DNA from: Ancalomicrobiaceae bacterium S20
GTDB lineage: Bacteria; Pseudomonadota; Alphaproteobacteria; Rhizobiales; Ancalomicrobiaceae
Length of the DNA stretch: 64,000 bases
Direction: 5' to 3'
Assembly (NCBI GenBank): GCA_040269895.1
Contig: CP158568.1
Coordinates: 2,450,716-2,514,715, forward strand
In this document: piece after piece, positions 41,688 to 51,035 of the stretch
How positions within the stretch are numbered: position 1 is the first letter of the stretch
How the letters are laid out: the number at the start of each line of letters is the position of its first letter
Translations under genes and position numbers: made by a program
The notes under the pieces: generated by a model
Told to the model about the DNA's origin: nothing
The model's database searches: none
The model's input: only the letters and a program-made list of their open reading frames with translations

Positions 41688-41704
41688 TCGGCACGACGCT
41701 TGCG
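41688..41704 (+). promoter_or_regulatory. Sigma-54 promoter of nifQ
   Basis: CGGCAC-GACGC-TTGCG, one mismatch at -24. Located 66 bases before the nifQ start. No TGT-N10-ACA site is visible within 150 bases upstream. Confidence 0.7.
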
Positions 41705-41769
41705 AAATCGTCCTCATGCTCCGCGCCCCGACACCACTTGGTCGGGGACACGACAACGAGGACGACGCC

Positions 41770-42408
41770 ATGTTCGCCTTCCACTACGCCACGCTGCGCG
41801 CCGCACAATGGCCGCCCCGCGACGAAGCCGTCGCCTTCGATACCCATGTGCTCGCCTGCGCGCTCGCCCAGGCGCTCGAGGCTTTGCAGATCGACGGCAC
41901 GCCGGTCACCGTGTCGCTCGGCCTGCCGAAGGACGCGATCATCGACGTGCTGAACGCCTATTTCCCGGTGACGCCACGCGCCGGCTTCGCGCTCGACATG
42001 GCGCCGGCACCGATCGTCGACATGGAGGAAGGGCTGCTGCGCGACCTGCTGCTCGATCACCGTGCGCCGGCGCCGAGCGCGAGCCCGCTGGTCGCGACCT
42101 GGCTCGCCTCGATCGTGTCGCGGCGCGCGATGCAGGACGATCACCTCTGGCAGGATCTCGGCCTGTTCGAACGCGCCGAGCTCGGCCGGCTGCTCGCCCG
42201 GCATTTTCCGAACCTGCATGCGGGCAACATCCGCAACATGCGCTGGAAGAAGTACTTCTATCGCCGGCTCTGCGAAGCCGAGGGCTTCACGCTCTGCACG
42301 GCGCCGAGCTGCGCGGTCTGCACCGACTTCGGCGACTGTTTCGGCGACGAGGACGGCATGAGCCGGCTCGCGCTCGCCCGCCGCGAACAGGCGATCGCTG
42401 CAGCCTGA
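41770..42408 (+). CDS. nifQ: NifQ, molybdenum donor for FeMo-co synthesis
   Basis: 212 aa. The C-terminal Cys cluster C-x4-C-x2-C-x5-C (CTAPSCAVCTDFGDC) is the NifQ metal site; NRWKK-type segment appears as RNMRWKKYFYRRLCE. NifQ passes Mo as a Mo-Fe-S cluster to NifEN. Start 41770 (MFAFHYATLR) has GAGGACG upstream; an ATG at 41716 lies at the expected transcription start and is unlikely. Confidence 0.95.
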   Translation: MFAFHYATLRAAQWPPRDEAVAFDTHVLACALAQALEALQIDGTPVTVSLGLPKDAIIDVLNAYFPVTPRAGFALDMAPAPIVDMEEGLLRDLLLDHRAPAPSASPLVATWLASIVSRRAMQDDHLWQDLGLFERAELGRLLARHFPNLHAGNIRNMRWKKYFYRRLCEAEGFTLCTAPSCAVCTDFGDCFGDEDGMSRLALARREQAIAAA

Positions 42409-42628
42409 GGCTCCCCGAACAGATCGGCGCGGGCCGATCGGCCACAGGCCCGACCAAAGCGCCGCAGGCGGCGAGAACCCTGTGGGTAGGCGGCCGAGGC
42501 TGGACCCGGGCGCGCGACTCGGCTGCTATGGTGGCTCGTTCATCGGACGCGCGTGTCGGCCGCCGGGCCTCGGGTCCGGCGCGGCCAGATGTTGCGGATC
42601 GACAGCGTTGGAGCGGAAGCAGGACGGC

Positions 42629-44140
42629 ATGCGCGTCGGCATCGACCTCGGCAAGACGACGGCGGGCGAACCGCTGGAGATGGATCTCGAGGAACTGCTC
42701 TCGACCCGCCTCCTGATCCAGGGCAATTCCGGCTCGGGCAAGTCGCATCTGTTGCGCCGGCTCCTGGAGCAGTCCGCGCCCTGGGTGCAGCAGGCGATCA
42801 TCGATCCGGAGGGCGACTTCGTCTCCTTCGCCGAGCGCTACGGTCATGTCGTGGTCGACGCCGGCCGCTCCTTCGACGAGCTGACCCGCATCGCCGGCCG
42901 CATCCGCAAGCATCGCGCCTCGGCCGTGCTCGACCTCGAAGGTCTCGATGCCGAAGAGCAGATGCTGTGTTCGGCGGCGTTTCTGAACGGGCTGTTCGAC
43001 GCCGACCGCGACTCGTGGTTCCCGATGCTGATCGCGGTCGACGAGGCGCAGTTGTTCGCCCCCGCCGTCGGCGGCGAGGTTTCCGACGAGGCGCGCAAGG
43101 CCTCGCTCGGCGCAATGACCAATCTGATGTGCCGTGGCCGCAAGCGCGGCCTCGCCGGCATCATTGCGACGCAGCGCCTCGCCAAGCTCGCCAAGAACGT
43201 CGCGGCGGAAGCGTCGAACTTCCTGATGGGCCGCACCTTTCTCGACATCGACATGGCGCGCGCCTCCGACCTCCTCGGTCTGGAGCGCCGGCAGGCCGAG
43301 CAGTTCCGCGATCTGAAGACCGGCCAGTTCGTCGCTCTCGGCCCGGCACTGACACGTCGGCCGACCGAGGTGCGCGTCGGCACGGTCGAGACCGCCGCGC
43401 GCAGCGGCCGGCCGTCGCTGGTGCCGCTGCCGGAGACCGGCCCTGAACAGCTCGCCGACCTGATCTTCGTCGCCGACAAGGACGTGCCGCCGGCGCCCGC
43501 CCCTGCCCCCCGGCCGCAACCGCTACGCACCAGCGAGGTCTTGCAGAAGATCTCATCGAGCCGGCCGCAGATCGTGCGCGCCGAGGAGCCGGAAGATACC
43601 CGGACCGAGGACGAGAAGCAGGCGATCCTCGACCAGATCTTCGCCGAGATCCTCGCCGATCCGGAGGTCGCGTTCCGGCCGGTGCCGCTCGTATACCAGG
43701 ACTTCCTGTTCCACTGCCGGATGAAGAAGCTCGGCGACTACGGCACCGACATGTCGAGCTTCCGCCGCCGCCTCGCCATCGCGCGGGCCGGCGTCGAGGC
43801 CGATGGCGGCGACGACGATTGGCAGGCGGTGATCGGCATGGCCGAGAGCCTGCCGGAGGAGATGCAGGGCGTGTTCCTGATGCTCGCCCGCGCGGCACGC
43901 GACGAGGAGCCCTGCCCGACCGACGAGGCGCTGGCGCGCGCCTACGGCAGCCACTCGCCCTCGCGCGGCCGCTGGCTGCTCACCTACATGGCCGAACAGG
44001 GCCACATCGTCTGCGACGCCGACTTCCGGGGCTTGCGGACGGTGTTGATCGCGGGCGTCGGCTGGCGCACGGCGCCGAACGGGCCGAAGGGTGCGATCCC
44101 GCAACGGCCGACGCGGTTGTCGCGGCGGTTTGCGGAGTAA
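42629..44140 (+). CDS. HerA-like ATPase (DUF87/FtsK superfamily)
   Basis: 503 aa. N-terminal P-loop ATPase with Walker A GNSGSGKSHL near residue 34, Walker B MLIAVDEAQ, and a sensor-like IIATQRLAKL. An acidic/Pro-rich linker follows (about residues 290-330), then a C-terminal helical domain. HerA-type ATPases move DNA or remodel complexes; lone members are common in alphaproteobacteria and their role is unclear. No nuclease (NurA) partner is next to it. Not obviously part of nif function. Start ATG 42629, weak ribosome site. Confidence 0.8.
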   Translation: MRVGIDLGKTTAGEPLEMDLEELLSTRLLIQGNSGSGKSHLLRRLLEQSAPWVQQAIIDPEGDFVSFAERYGHVVVDAGRSFDELTRIAGRIRKHRASAVLDLEGLDAEEQMLCSAAFLNGLFDADRDSWFPMLIAVDEAQLFAPAVGGEVSDEARKASLGAMTNLMCRGRKRGLAGIIATQRLAKLAKNVAAEASNFLMGRTFLDIDMARASDLLGLERRQAEQFRDLKTGQFVALGPALTRRPTEVRVGTVETAARSGRPSLVPLPETGPEQLADLIFVADKDVPPAPAPAPRPQPLRTSEVLQKISSSRPQIVRAEEPEDTRTEDEKQAILDQIFAEILADPEVAFRPVPLVYQDFLFHCRMKKLGDYGTDMSSFRRRLAIARAGVEADGGDDDWQAVIGMAESLPEEMQGVFLMLARAARDEEPCPTDEALARAYGSHSPSRGRWLLTYMAEQGHIVCDADFRGLRTVLIAGVGWRTAPNGPKGAIPQRPTRLSRRFAE

Positions 44141-44182
44141 GGGGCGGACGTTCTCGATCTCGGCCAAGCGGCGGTCTGCTGC

Positions 44183-44566
44183 CTACCAGACCCGCGGGGC
44201 CACACCATCGAAGATCGTATCCGCGGAGATGATCCGCGCCTTGAAGCGCTTGGCCGTGACCGCGAGCATGCGGTCGAACGGATCGCGGTGAGACCAAATC
44301 AGCCGCCCGGCATCGAGACAGATATCCGCATCGAGTGGCACCAGCTTGCAATTCTGTTCGCGGATAATATCGGCGAGATCGTCGATGCGGCCATCCATTT
44401 CGGGCCATTTACCGATCCGAACCTTTTGGGCGATCTCGAAAAACGAAACGGCGCTGACATAGACCACGGACGCGCGGGCGAGCGCCCCGGCGGCTGCATC
44501 GGGCAGGGCCTCGGGTTGATTGAAGCTCCAAGCCCATGCATGCGTATCGAGAAGCACTGCGCTCAC
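44183..44566 (-). CDS. vapC: PIN-domain toxin (VapC family)
   Basis: 127 aa. PIN residues: LLDTHAWAWSF, Glu in SFFEIAQKVRIGKWP, SHRDPFDRMLAVTA with two Asp, and ISADTIFDGV. This is the group normally paired with Phd-type antitoxins. GTG start at 44566 overlaps the antitoxin stop. Located between the HerA-like gene and iscA-nifU, minus strand. Confidence 0.9.
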   Translation of the reverse strand: MSAVLLDTHAWAWSFNQPEALPDAAAGALARASVVYVSAVSFFEIAQKVRIGKWPEMDGRIDDLADIIREQNCKLVPLDADICLDAGRLIWSHRDPFDRMLAVTAKRFKARIISADTIFDGVAPRVW

Positions 44567-44796
44567 GAGCGCCCTTCCCAAAGGTCCAGATCGGCAGGGT
44601 CCATCGGTTCGAGGAAATCCGGGACCTCGCCATATTGACCTTTTCGAACGCCGAACTTGAAAGTTCCGCGCTCGATCGGCACCAGGCGAACGACAGGATC
44701 GTCGCCCTTCGCGATCACGATCTCTTCGCCCGCCAGAGCGGCATCGATCAGTTTCGACAGATTGGTCTTCGCGGCGTGTACCGTGACCTGACGCAT
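44563..44796 (-). CDS. Phd/YefM-type antitoxin
   Basis: 77 aa: MRQVTVHAAKTNLSKLIDAALAGEEIVIAKGDDP (in part) is the Phd N-terminal DNA-binding fold; the acidic C-terminus (EPMDPADLDLWEG) would wrap the PIN toxin. Translationally coupled to the toxin gene. Confidence 0.9.
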   Translation of the reverse strand: MRQVTVHAAKTNLSKLIDAALAGEEIVIAKGDDPVVRLVPIERGTFKFGVRKGQYGEVPDFLEPMDPADLDLWEGRS

Positions 44797-44881
44797 GGCA
44801 CTGTGCTCCGCTCTCGATCACAAACAATGACCCTACTTAGTCAAGATAGCTAACCCATCGCCATGTCGCAATCCCGACCCT

Positions 44882-44897
44882 TGTCGGATTCGGCACA
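44882..44897 (+). promoter_or_regulatory. NifA upstream activator site of iscA-nifUSV
   Basis: TGT-CGGATTCGGC-ACA, perfect TGT-N10-ACA, only 45 bases before the -24 element, closer than at the other nif promoters here. Flanking CCGAC and GTCGG repeats extend the symmetry. Confidence 0.75.
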
Positions 44898-44942
44898 ATC
44901 CGACAATCCAATTATCTATTTGTAAAATCTATAAATTCTGCC

Positions 44943-44959
44943 CTGGCACGCCCCATGCA
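44943..44959 (+). promoter_or_regulatory. Sigma-54 promoter of the iscA-nifU-nifS-nifV-cysE-nifW operon
   Basis: CTGGCAC-GCCCC-ATGCA, GG and GC ten bases apart, 40 bases before the iscA-like start. Confidence 0.88.
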
Positions 44960-44998
44960 AAACCCGTCTCGGACATTCCAACCGAGAGGGGTTCGACC

Positions 44999-45319
44999 AT
45001 GATCCAGCTCACCGAGAACGCCGTCGCCGCGGTCAGGACCGCGATCTCCCGTGCGCCTGCGCCGGCCGAGGGCCTGCGCATCATGGTGCAGACCGGCGGC
45101 TGCGCCGGCTTCAAGTACATGATGGGCCTCGAAAGCACGACGCGCGAGGGCGATGTCGTGATCGACATGGACGGCGTGAAGCTGTTCGTCGACGAGAGCT
45201 CGCAGCCGCACGTGGCGGGCATGACGGTCGACTTCGTCACCGGCCTGGAGAGCTCGGGCTTCGTGTTCGACAACCCGAACGCCTCGTCGAAGTGCTCCTG
45301 CGGCAAGTCGTTCTCCTGA
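44999..45319 (+). CDS. iscA: IscA/HesB-type iron-sulfur assembly protein (NifIscA)
   Basis: 106 aa A-type carrier. Cysteines in VQTGGCAGFKYMM and the C-terminal KCSCGKSF are the conserved three ligands. In Azotobacter and rhizobia an IscA-like gene precedes nifU and serves nitrogenase-specific Fe-S assembly. First gene after the sigma-54 promoter; 110 bases before nifU. Confidence 0.95.
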   Translation: MIQLTENAVAAVRTAISRAPAPAEGLRIMVQTGGCAGFKYMMGLESTTREGDVVIDMDGVKLFVDESSQPHVAGMTVDFVTGLESSGFVFDNPNASSKCSCGKSFS

Positions 45320-45429
45320 CGCCGCCGACACGACACTCCGGCCGCCGGCGCCTCCTCACCCCCGACCTTCGCCGGCGGCCCCTTTCTCATCCCGCGCCTT
45401 GAGCCTCGCGTTTCCCAGGAGAGCCGTCC

Positions 45430-46521
45430 ATGTGGGACTACACGGACAAAGTGAAGGACTACTTCTTCAACCCGAAGAACGCCGGCGTGCTCGCGGAGGC
45501 GAACGCGGTCGGCGAGGTCGGGGCGATCTCCTGCGGCGACGCCTTGAAGCTGATGCTGAAGGTCGATCCCACGACCGAGATCATCGAGGAGGCCCGCTTC
45601 CAGACCTTCGGCTGCGGCTCGGCGATCGCGTCGTCCTCGGCGCTGACCGAGATCGTGATCGGCAAGACCATCTCGGAAGCGCTGGCGCTGACCAATCAGG
45701 ACATCGCCGACTTCCTCGGCGGCCTGCCGCCGGAGAAGATGCACTGCTCGGTGATGGGCTACGAGGCGCTGCAGGCCGCGGTCGCCAACTACCGCGGCGA
45801 GGAGTGGCACGACGACCATGAGGAAGGTGCGCTCGTCTGCAAGTGCTTCGGCGTCGACGAGGGCATGATCGAGCGGGCGGTGCGGGTCAACAAGCTGACC
45901 ACGCCCGAGCAGGTCACCTTCTACACCAAGGCCGGCGGCGGCTGCCTGACCTGCTTCGACGCGATCGAGCAGGTGCTGGCGCGCGTCAACGAGGCGATGG
46001 TCGACGAGGGCCTGATCACGGCGGAAGCCGCCTATCGGGTCGGGTCGGTCGACCCGCGCGCGATGAAGGCCAAGCAGCAGCCGAAGGAACTTCGCCAGCC
46101 CAAGATCGACATCGATCAGGTGATGGCGGCCCGTCCGACCGCCTCGGCGACGCCGGAGGGCGCCAGCCCGAAGCGCACCATCTCGATCCTGCCGGAACGC
46201 GCGCCGTCCACGCTGCCGCCGATCTCCGGCCCGCGCCCGGCGGCGCCGGTCGCATCCCCGCTCGCACCGTCGAAGCCGGCCGCGCCGAAGATGACGACGC
46301 TGCAGAAGATCAAGGCCATCGAGGCCGCGATCGAGCAGCTCCGGCCGTTCCTCAAGGCCGACGGCGGCGACTGCGAGCTGGTCGACGTCGACGGCGACAC
46401 CGTCCAGGTCAAGCTCTCCGGCGCCTGCGTCGGCTGCCAGATGGCGAGTGTCACGATCTCCGGCGTGCGTGAACGCCTGATCGAGAAGCTCGGCATCCCG
46501 CTCAAGGTCGTTCCGGTCTGA
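45430..46521 (+). CDS. nifU: NifU, Fe-S cluster scaffold for nitrogenase
   Basis: 363 aa, three-domain form. N-terminal IscU-like scaffold ([28 protein letters not shown]), central [2Fe-2S] ferredoxin-like domain ([12 protein letters not shown] and [11 protein letters not shown]), a variable Pro/Ala linker (about residues 235-285), then a C-terminal Nfu domain with [10 protein letters not shown]. Works with NifS to make clusters for NifH and NifB. Confidence 0.98.
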   Translation: MWDYTDKVKDYFFNPKNAGVLAEANAVGEVGAISCGDALKLMLKVDPTTEIIEEARFQTFGCGSAIASSSALTEIVIGKTISEALALTNQDIADFLGGLPPEKMHCSVMGYEALQAAVANYRGEEWHDDHEEGALVCKCFGVDEGMIERAVRVNKLTTPEQVTFYTKAGGGCLTCFDAIEQVLARVNEAMVDEGLITAEAAYRVGSVDPRAMKAKQQPKELRQPKIDIDQVMAARPTASATPEGASPKRTISILPERAPSTLPPISGPRPAAPVASPLAPSKPAAPKMTTLQKIKAIEAAIEQLRPFLKADGGDCELVDVDGDTVQVKLSGACVGCQMASVTISGVRERLIEKLGIPLKVVPV

Positions 46522-46542
46522 TCCGTCGAGGAGATCCTGCCC

Positions 46543-47745
46543 ATGAAACCCGTCTATCTCGACAACAACGCCACGACCAAGGTCGACCCGGACGTGCTCG
46601 CGGCCATGCTGCCGTTCTTCACCGAGCAGTTCGGCAACCCGTCCTCGATGCACGCCTTCGGGTCGAGCGTCGGCGGCGCCGTCAAGCGCGCGCGCCAGCA
46701 GGTGCAGGCGCTGCTCGGCGCCGAATTCGACCATGAGATCGTGTTCACCTCCGGCGGCACGGAGAGCGACAATTCCGCGATCCTGTCGGCGCTCGAGGCG
46801 ATGCCCGACCGCAACGAGATCATCACCTCGGCGGTCGAGCATCCGGCGATCCTGACCCTTGCTGCGCATCTCGAAAAGACGCGCGGTACCAAGGTCCACA
46901 TCATCCCGGTCGACACGAAGGGTCGCCTGGACCGCGACGCCTATCGCGCGGCGCTGTCGCCCAACGTGGCGATCGTCTCGATCATGTGGGCGAACAACGA
47001 GACCGGCACCCTGTTCCCGGTCGCCGAGCTCGCCGAGGAGGCCAAGGCCGTCGGCGCGCTGTTCCACACCGACGCGGTGCAGGCGGTCGGCAAGATCCCG
47101 ATCGATCTCAAGGCGACCGCGATCGACATGCTGTCGCTGTCCGGCCACAAGCTGCACGGGCCGAAGGGCATCGGCGCGCTCTATGTGAAGCGCGGCGTGC
47201 GGTTCCGGTCGCTGATCAAGGGCGGCCAGCAGGAGCGCAACCGGCGCGGTGGCACCGAGAACACGCCCGGCATCGTCGGGCTCGGCAAGGCGGCCGAACT
47301 CGCCGGCGCCCACATGCATGACGAAATCACGCGGGTCGCCGCGTTGCGCGACCGGCTCGAGAAGGGCCTGCTCCAGCGCATCCCGGCGACCTTCATCACC
47401 GGCGACGTCGACAATCGGCTGCCCAACACCTGCAACATCGCCTGCGAGTACATCGAGGGCGAAGCGATCCTGCTGCTCCTGAACCGCGCCGGCATCGCCG
47501 CCTCGTCGGGTTCGGCCTGCACGTCCGGATCGCTCGAGCCGAGCCATGTTCTGCGCGCGATGAGCGTGCCCTACACGGCCGCGCACGGCGCGACGCGGTT
47601 CTCGTTCTCGCGCGACAACACCGACGAGGACGTCGACCGGGTGATCGAGGCGATGCCGCCGATCATCGCGCAGCTCAGGGCCCTGTCGCCGTTCTGGCAG
47701 GGCGACGGCGCCGCGCCGGCCGAGTTCAAGCCCGTCTACGCGTGA
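46543..47745 (+). CDS. nifS: NifS cysteine desulfurase
   Basis: 400 aa PLP enzyme giving persulfide sulfur to NifU. PLP lysine in LSGHKLHGPKG; active Cys in the mobile loop SSGSACTSGSLEPSHVL; YLDNNATTKVDP at the N-terminus is typical. Start 46543 with GAGGAG upstream, 21 bases after nifU. Its stop overlaps the nifV start. Confidence 0.98.
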   Translation: MKPVYLDNNATTKVDPDVLAAMLPFFTEQFGNPSSMHAFGSSVGGAVKRARQQVQALLGAEFDHEIVFTSGGTESDNSAILSALEAMPDRNEIITSAVEHPAILTLAAHLEKTRGTKVHIIPVDTKGRLDRDAYRAALSPNVAIVSIMWANNETGTLFPVAELAEEAKAVGALFHTDAVQAVGKIPIDLKATAIDMLSLSGHKLHGPKGIGALYVKRGVRFRSLIKGGQQERNRRGGTENTPGIVGLGKAAELAGAHMHDEITRVAALRDRLEKGLLQRIPATFITGDVDNRLPNTCNIACEYIEGEAILLLLNRAGIAASSGSACTSGSLEPSHVLRAMSVPYTAAHGATRFSFSRDNTDEDVDRVIEAMPPIIAQLRALSPFWQGDGAAPAEFKPVYA

Positions 47746-48980
47746 TGTCCGAGCCGGAGCGACGAGCCATGTCCCCTGCCGATCCGACCACCCCCGATCC
47801 GAGCCGTTCCGATCCGGCGGTGGATCTGCCGCTCGTCGCGCTCAACGACACGACGCTACGTGACGGCGAGCAGGCGCCCGGCGTCGCGTTTCGGCCGGAC
47901 GAGAAGGTGTCGCTCGCGCTGGCACTCGACGGCTGCGGCGTCGCCGAGATCGAAGCCGGCACGCCGGCGATGGGCGGCGACGAGGTGGCGGCGATCCGCG
48001 CGATCGCCGGGCTCGGGCTCAAGGCGCGCGTGATCGCCTGGTGCCGGATGACGGAAGCGGATCTGAAGACCGCGGCAGCGACGGGTGTGACGGCGGTCAA
48101 CCTGTCGATCCCGATGTCCGAGCTGCAGCTTTCCGCCAAGCTCGGCATCGGGCGCGACGAAGCGTTGGCGCGGATCCGTCGGCTGGTGCCGATGGCGCGC
48201 GACATGGGGCTCGAGGTCGCGGTCGGCGGCGAGGACGCCTCGCGCGCCGACCCGGATCACCTGGTCCGCGTCGCCGAAGCCGCGCAAGCGTCGGGCGCGT
48301 TCCGGCTCCGGATCGCCGACACGGTCGGCATCCTCGATCCGGTCTCGACCGCCGCGCTCGTCGGCCGGATCACGGCCGCGACCGATCTCGCGATCGAGTT
48401 CCACGGCCACGACGATCTCGGCCTCGCCACCGCCAACAGCCTCGCCGCGGTCCGGGCCGGCGCGCGGCACCTCTCCGTCACCGTCGGCGGGCTCGGCGAG
48501 CGGGCCGGCAACGCGCCGCTCGAGGAGGTCGCCGTTGCCCTACCCCGGCTCGGGCTCGGGCGCACGGCCGTCGATCCGAAGACGCTGATGGGGCTCGCCC
48601 ATGCGGTCGCGCATGCCGCCGGCCGCGTCGTGCCGCCGGGCAAGGCGATCGTCGGCCGCGACGTGTTCACGCACGAATCCGGCATCCATGTCGCCGCCCT
48701 GCTCGACCGGCCCGAGACCTATCAGGGGCTCGATCCGGAGACGCTCGGACGCAAGCACCGGATCGTGGTCGGCAAGCACTCGGGCTCCAAGGCGATCGCG
48801 CACATGCTCGACAGCCTCGGCTATCAGGCGGAGCCCGACATCATCCCCGTGCTGGTCGGCCTCGTGCGCCACCGCGCGGTCGCCGACAAGGCTCCGATCG
48901 CATCCGAAGAATTCGAGCGGCTCATCGGCGAGGCGCTCGACTTTCTCGATCCGGATCGCACCCACGCGCATGTCCACTGA
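47745..48980 (+). CDS. nifV: NifV homocitrate synthase
   Basis: 411 aa. Condenses acetyl-CoA with 2-oxoglutarate to homocitrate, the organic ligand of FeMo-co. Motifs: [54 protein letters not shown] and [13 protein letters not shown] 47745 overlaps the nifS stop (TGATG); a later ATG at 47769 is possible. Presence of NifV suggests independence from host homocitrate. Confidence 0.97.
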   Translation: MSEPERRAMSPADPTTPDPSRSDPAVDLPLVALNDTTLRDGEQAPGVAFRPDEKVSLALALDGCGVAEIEAGTPAMGGDEVAAIRAIAGLGLKARVIAWCRMTEADLKTAAATGVTAVNLSIPMSELQLSAKLGIGRDEALARIRRLVPMARDMGLEVAVGGEDASRADPDHLVRVAEAAQASGAFRLRIADTVGILDPVSTAALVGRITAATDLAIEFHGHDDLGLATANSLAAVRAGARHLSVTVGGLGERAGNAPLEEVAVALPRLGLGRTAVDPKTLMGLAHAVAHAAGRVVPPGKAIVGRDVFTHESGIHVAALLDRPETYQGLDPETLGRKHRIVVGKHSGSKAIAHMLDSLGYQAEPDIIPVLVGLVRHRAVADKAPIASEEFERLIGEALDFLDPDRTHAHVH

Positions 48981-49005
48981 GGAGCGACCAGAGGAGGACC
49001 GGACG

Positions 49006-49794
49006 ATGACAGACCTCTCGACCGCGGACCTGTCGCCCTCCCCGGCCCTGGCCGGGTCATCGCCGGCGCGGCGTTCGGTGTTCGCAGCGATCGCCGAGGA
49101 CGTCGCCTGCGTGAAGTCGCGCGATCCGGCGGCGCGCGGCACGCTGGAGATCTGGCTGACCTATCCCGGCGTGCATGCGATCGTCTGGCATAGGCTCGCC
49201 AACCGGCTGTGGCGCGGGCATTTCCGGTTTTCGGCGCGGTTCCTGTCCTGGCTCGGGCGCTTCCTGACCAATGTCGACATCCATCCGGGCGCGACGATCG
49301 GCCGGCGCTTTTTCATCGACCACGGCGCAGGCGTCGTGATCGGCGAAACAGCCGAGATCGGTGACGACGTCACGCTCTATCACGGTGTGACGCTCGGCGG
49401 CGTGTCCTGGTCCGGCGGCAAACGGCATCCGACGCTGCAATCGGGCGTGCTGGTCGGCGCCGGAGCAAAAATCCTCGGGCCGATCACGGTGGGCGCCGGC
49501 GCACGGATCGGCGCCAATTCGGTCGTCATCGAAGACGTTCCGCCGGCCATGACCGTGGTCGGGATCCCGGGTCGGATCGTCAAGCCGGAGGCGGGACGCC
49601 GCAAGCTCGGCGACGGCCGCATCGACCTCGAGCACCACCTGATGCCCGACCCGGTCGGCGAGGCGATCGCCTCGCTGGTCGACCGGATCGACTTCCTGGA
49701 GGTGCGGCTCGCGCATCTCCAAGCCAAGTTCAAGGGCGAGGCGGCGCCATCCGATCCGCCCCATAGCGATACAAACGAGGAGACCGCGCCATGA
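49006..49794 (+). CDS. cysE: Serine O-acetyltransferase in the nif operon (NifP/CysE)
   Basis: 262 aa. Short CysE type with left-handed beta-helix hexapeptides: [24 protein letters not shown], then [20 protein letters not shown] and [12 protein letters not shown] (quoted in parts), catalytic His in FIDHG and LYHGVTLGG. Supplies O-acetylserine for cysteine used by NifS; the Azotobacter counterpart in nifUSV is called nifP. Start 49006 with GAGGAGG. Stop overlaps nifW by four bases. Confidence 0.95.
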   Translation: MTDLSTADLSPSPALAGSSPARRSVFAAIAEDVACVKSRDPAARGTLEIWLTYPGVHAIVWHRLANRLWRGHFRFSARFLSWLGRFLTNVDIHPGATIGRRFFIDHGAGVVIGETAEIGDDVTLYHGVTLGGVSWSGGKRHPTLQSGVLVGAGAKILGPITVGAGARIGANSVVIEDVPPAMTVVGIPGRIVKPEAGRRKLGDGRIDLEHHLMPDPVGEAIASLVDRIDFLEVRLAHLQAKFKGEAAPSDPPHSDTNEETAP

Positions 49795-50171
49795 GCTGTT
49801 CGCTGGACGACAAGCCGATCGACGTCGCCGATATCCTGAACCGCCTGAAGAAGCTCTCGGCGGCCGAGGAGTTCTTCGTCACGCTCGGCGTCAGCTTCGA
49901 TCCGAAGATCCTGTCCGTCGCGCGGCTGCACATCATGAAGCGGATGGGCGAATACCTGAAGACCGAGGACTTCGACGGCCTGCCCGACTCGATCGTCGCC
50001 GCACGCGCCAAGGCGACCCTGCAGCGCGCCTATACCGACTTCGAGAATTCCTCGCCGCTGCGCCAGCGGGTGTTCCAGGTGCTCAAGGATCACGATCCGG
50101 ACCGCCCGGTGCCGCCGAAGACGGCCTTCGTCGCGCTCGACGACATTCTGGCGCCGCTGCCGAAGGGGTGA
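49791..50171 (+). CDS. nifW: NifW, nitrogenase-stabilising protein
   Basis: 126 aa. NifW core: [39 protein letters not shown] (in part) and [19 protein letters not shown]. Associates with NifDK and is thought to protect or mature it. Last gene of the operon; convergent with the parE-like gene 24 bases away. Confidence 0.97.
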   Translation: MSCSLDDKPIDVADILNRLKKLSAAEEFFVTLGVSFDPKILSVARLHIMKRMGEYLKTEDFDGLPDSIVAARAKATLQRAYTDFENSSPLRQRVFQVLKDHDPDRPVPPKTAFVALDDILAPLPKG

Positions 50172-50194
50172 GCGCCGACCTCACCGCGGGAACG

Positions 50195-50485
50195 TCACAC
50201 CTCGAAGTCCATGATGCTGCTCTTGTGCACGATCGCAGCGATACGAACACCATAATCGGTGGTTCGATAAAAGATGACGTGCGCCCCATGCTCGTGACGG
50301 CGCACGTCGAGGCCCACACCCTTGGCCAGACGCCCCATTTTCGGACCGCTCGCCAGTAGCCCGAACGTATGCTCGAGATCGGCCAGATAGCTCTCCGCCT
50401 GACGCGACCCGAACGCCTCGATCCCAAACAGGAAGATATCGAGCAGGTCGTTGCGAGCGCGTTCGGTGAGCCGAAAGCTAGCCAT
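50195..50485 (-). CDS. parE: ParE/RelE-family toxin
   Basis: 96 aa. FRLTERARNDLLDIFLFGIEAFG, LLASGPKMGRLAKGVGLDVRRHEHGAHVIFYRTTDYGVRI (parts) define the RelE/ParE fold with the conserved Arg-rich strand. ATG 50485 is chosen; an in-frame GTG at 50491 is possible. Slightly overlaps the antitoxin gene. Confidence 0.9.
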   Translation of the reverse strand: MASFRLTERARNDLLDIFLFGIEAFGSRQAESYLADLEHTFGLLASGPKMGRLAKGVGLDVRRHEHGAHVIFYRTTDYGVRIAAIVHKSSIMDFEV

Positions 50486-50747
50486 TCGCACGCCCCTTCC
50501 CGGCTATGATCCGACGCCCTTCGGCGATGACGTCCTTCACGCTGTCTACGCTGTCCGGCCCTTCGAGCGACTCCTCCACGATCCGCCGCAGATCCTCGAT
50601 CGTCAGTTTGGGGTGATCGTGCCTCGCCCGGTCGCGCCGGATCAGATCGCGGACGTAGTCGCTGGCGCTCGCGTAGTCGCCGGTCTCGACCTGGGCCTCG
50701 ACCCAGTCCTTCAGCGGGTCGGGAAGCGAAATCGTCATCGTCGCCAT
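50478..50747 (-). CDS. parD: ParD-type ribbon-helix-helix antitoxin
   Basis: 89 aa. TMTISLPDPLKDWVEAQVETG, YASASDYVRDLIRRDR is the ParD/CopG RHH domain; the tail binds ParE. Start 50747 with GAGGAGG upstream. Confidence 0.92.
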   Translation of the reverse strand: MATMTISLPDPLKDWVEAQVETGDYASASDYVRDLIRRDRARHDHPKLTIEDLRRIVEESLEGPDSVDSVKDVIAEGRRIIAGKGRANG

Positions 50748-50865
50748 GGTGGCCTCCTCGGGTTGGCATCGAGGATAGCCGCTTGTGAATTTTTCACAAG
50801 AATTCACAAGACCACCGGCACGAACAGGGACGACGATCCGCCGACGCGATCCGACACGACGTGTC

Positions 50866-50881
50866 TGTCGGCTTTCGAACA
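50866..50881 (+). promoter_or_regulatory. NifA upstream activator site of fixABCX
   Basis: TGT-CGGCTTTCGA-ACA, perfect TGT-N10-ACA. Neighbouring GACAC-GAC-GTGTC palindrome at 50853-50865. Confidence 0.78.
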
Positions 50882-50964
50882 AGGCCGCGACAGCCACAGG
50901 CAGGCACACGACGCCGATCAAATTTCCCCTTTTCTGTCAAATACATGATCGGCGTGCCGCGACT

Positions 50965-50980
50965 TGGCACGGCGGATGAA
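50965..50980 (+). promoter_or_regulatory. Candidate sigma-54 promoter of fixABCX
   Basis: TGGCAC-GGCGG-ATGAA. Perfect -24 element; -12 has GA instead of GC, as at nifH. 56 bases before the fixA start and 83 bases after the NifA site. Confidence 0.65.
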
Positions 50981-51035
50981 TATCACCTGCCGACCGGCGC
51001 ACCCGCGCCACGCAAACTTCGGGAGGGACGCGCCC

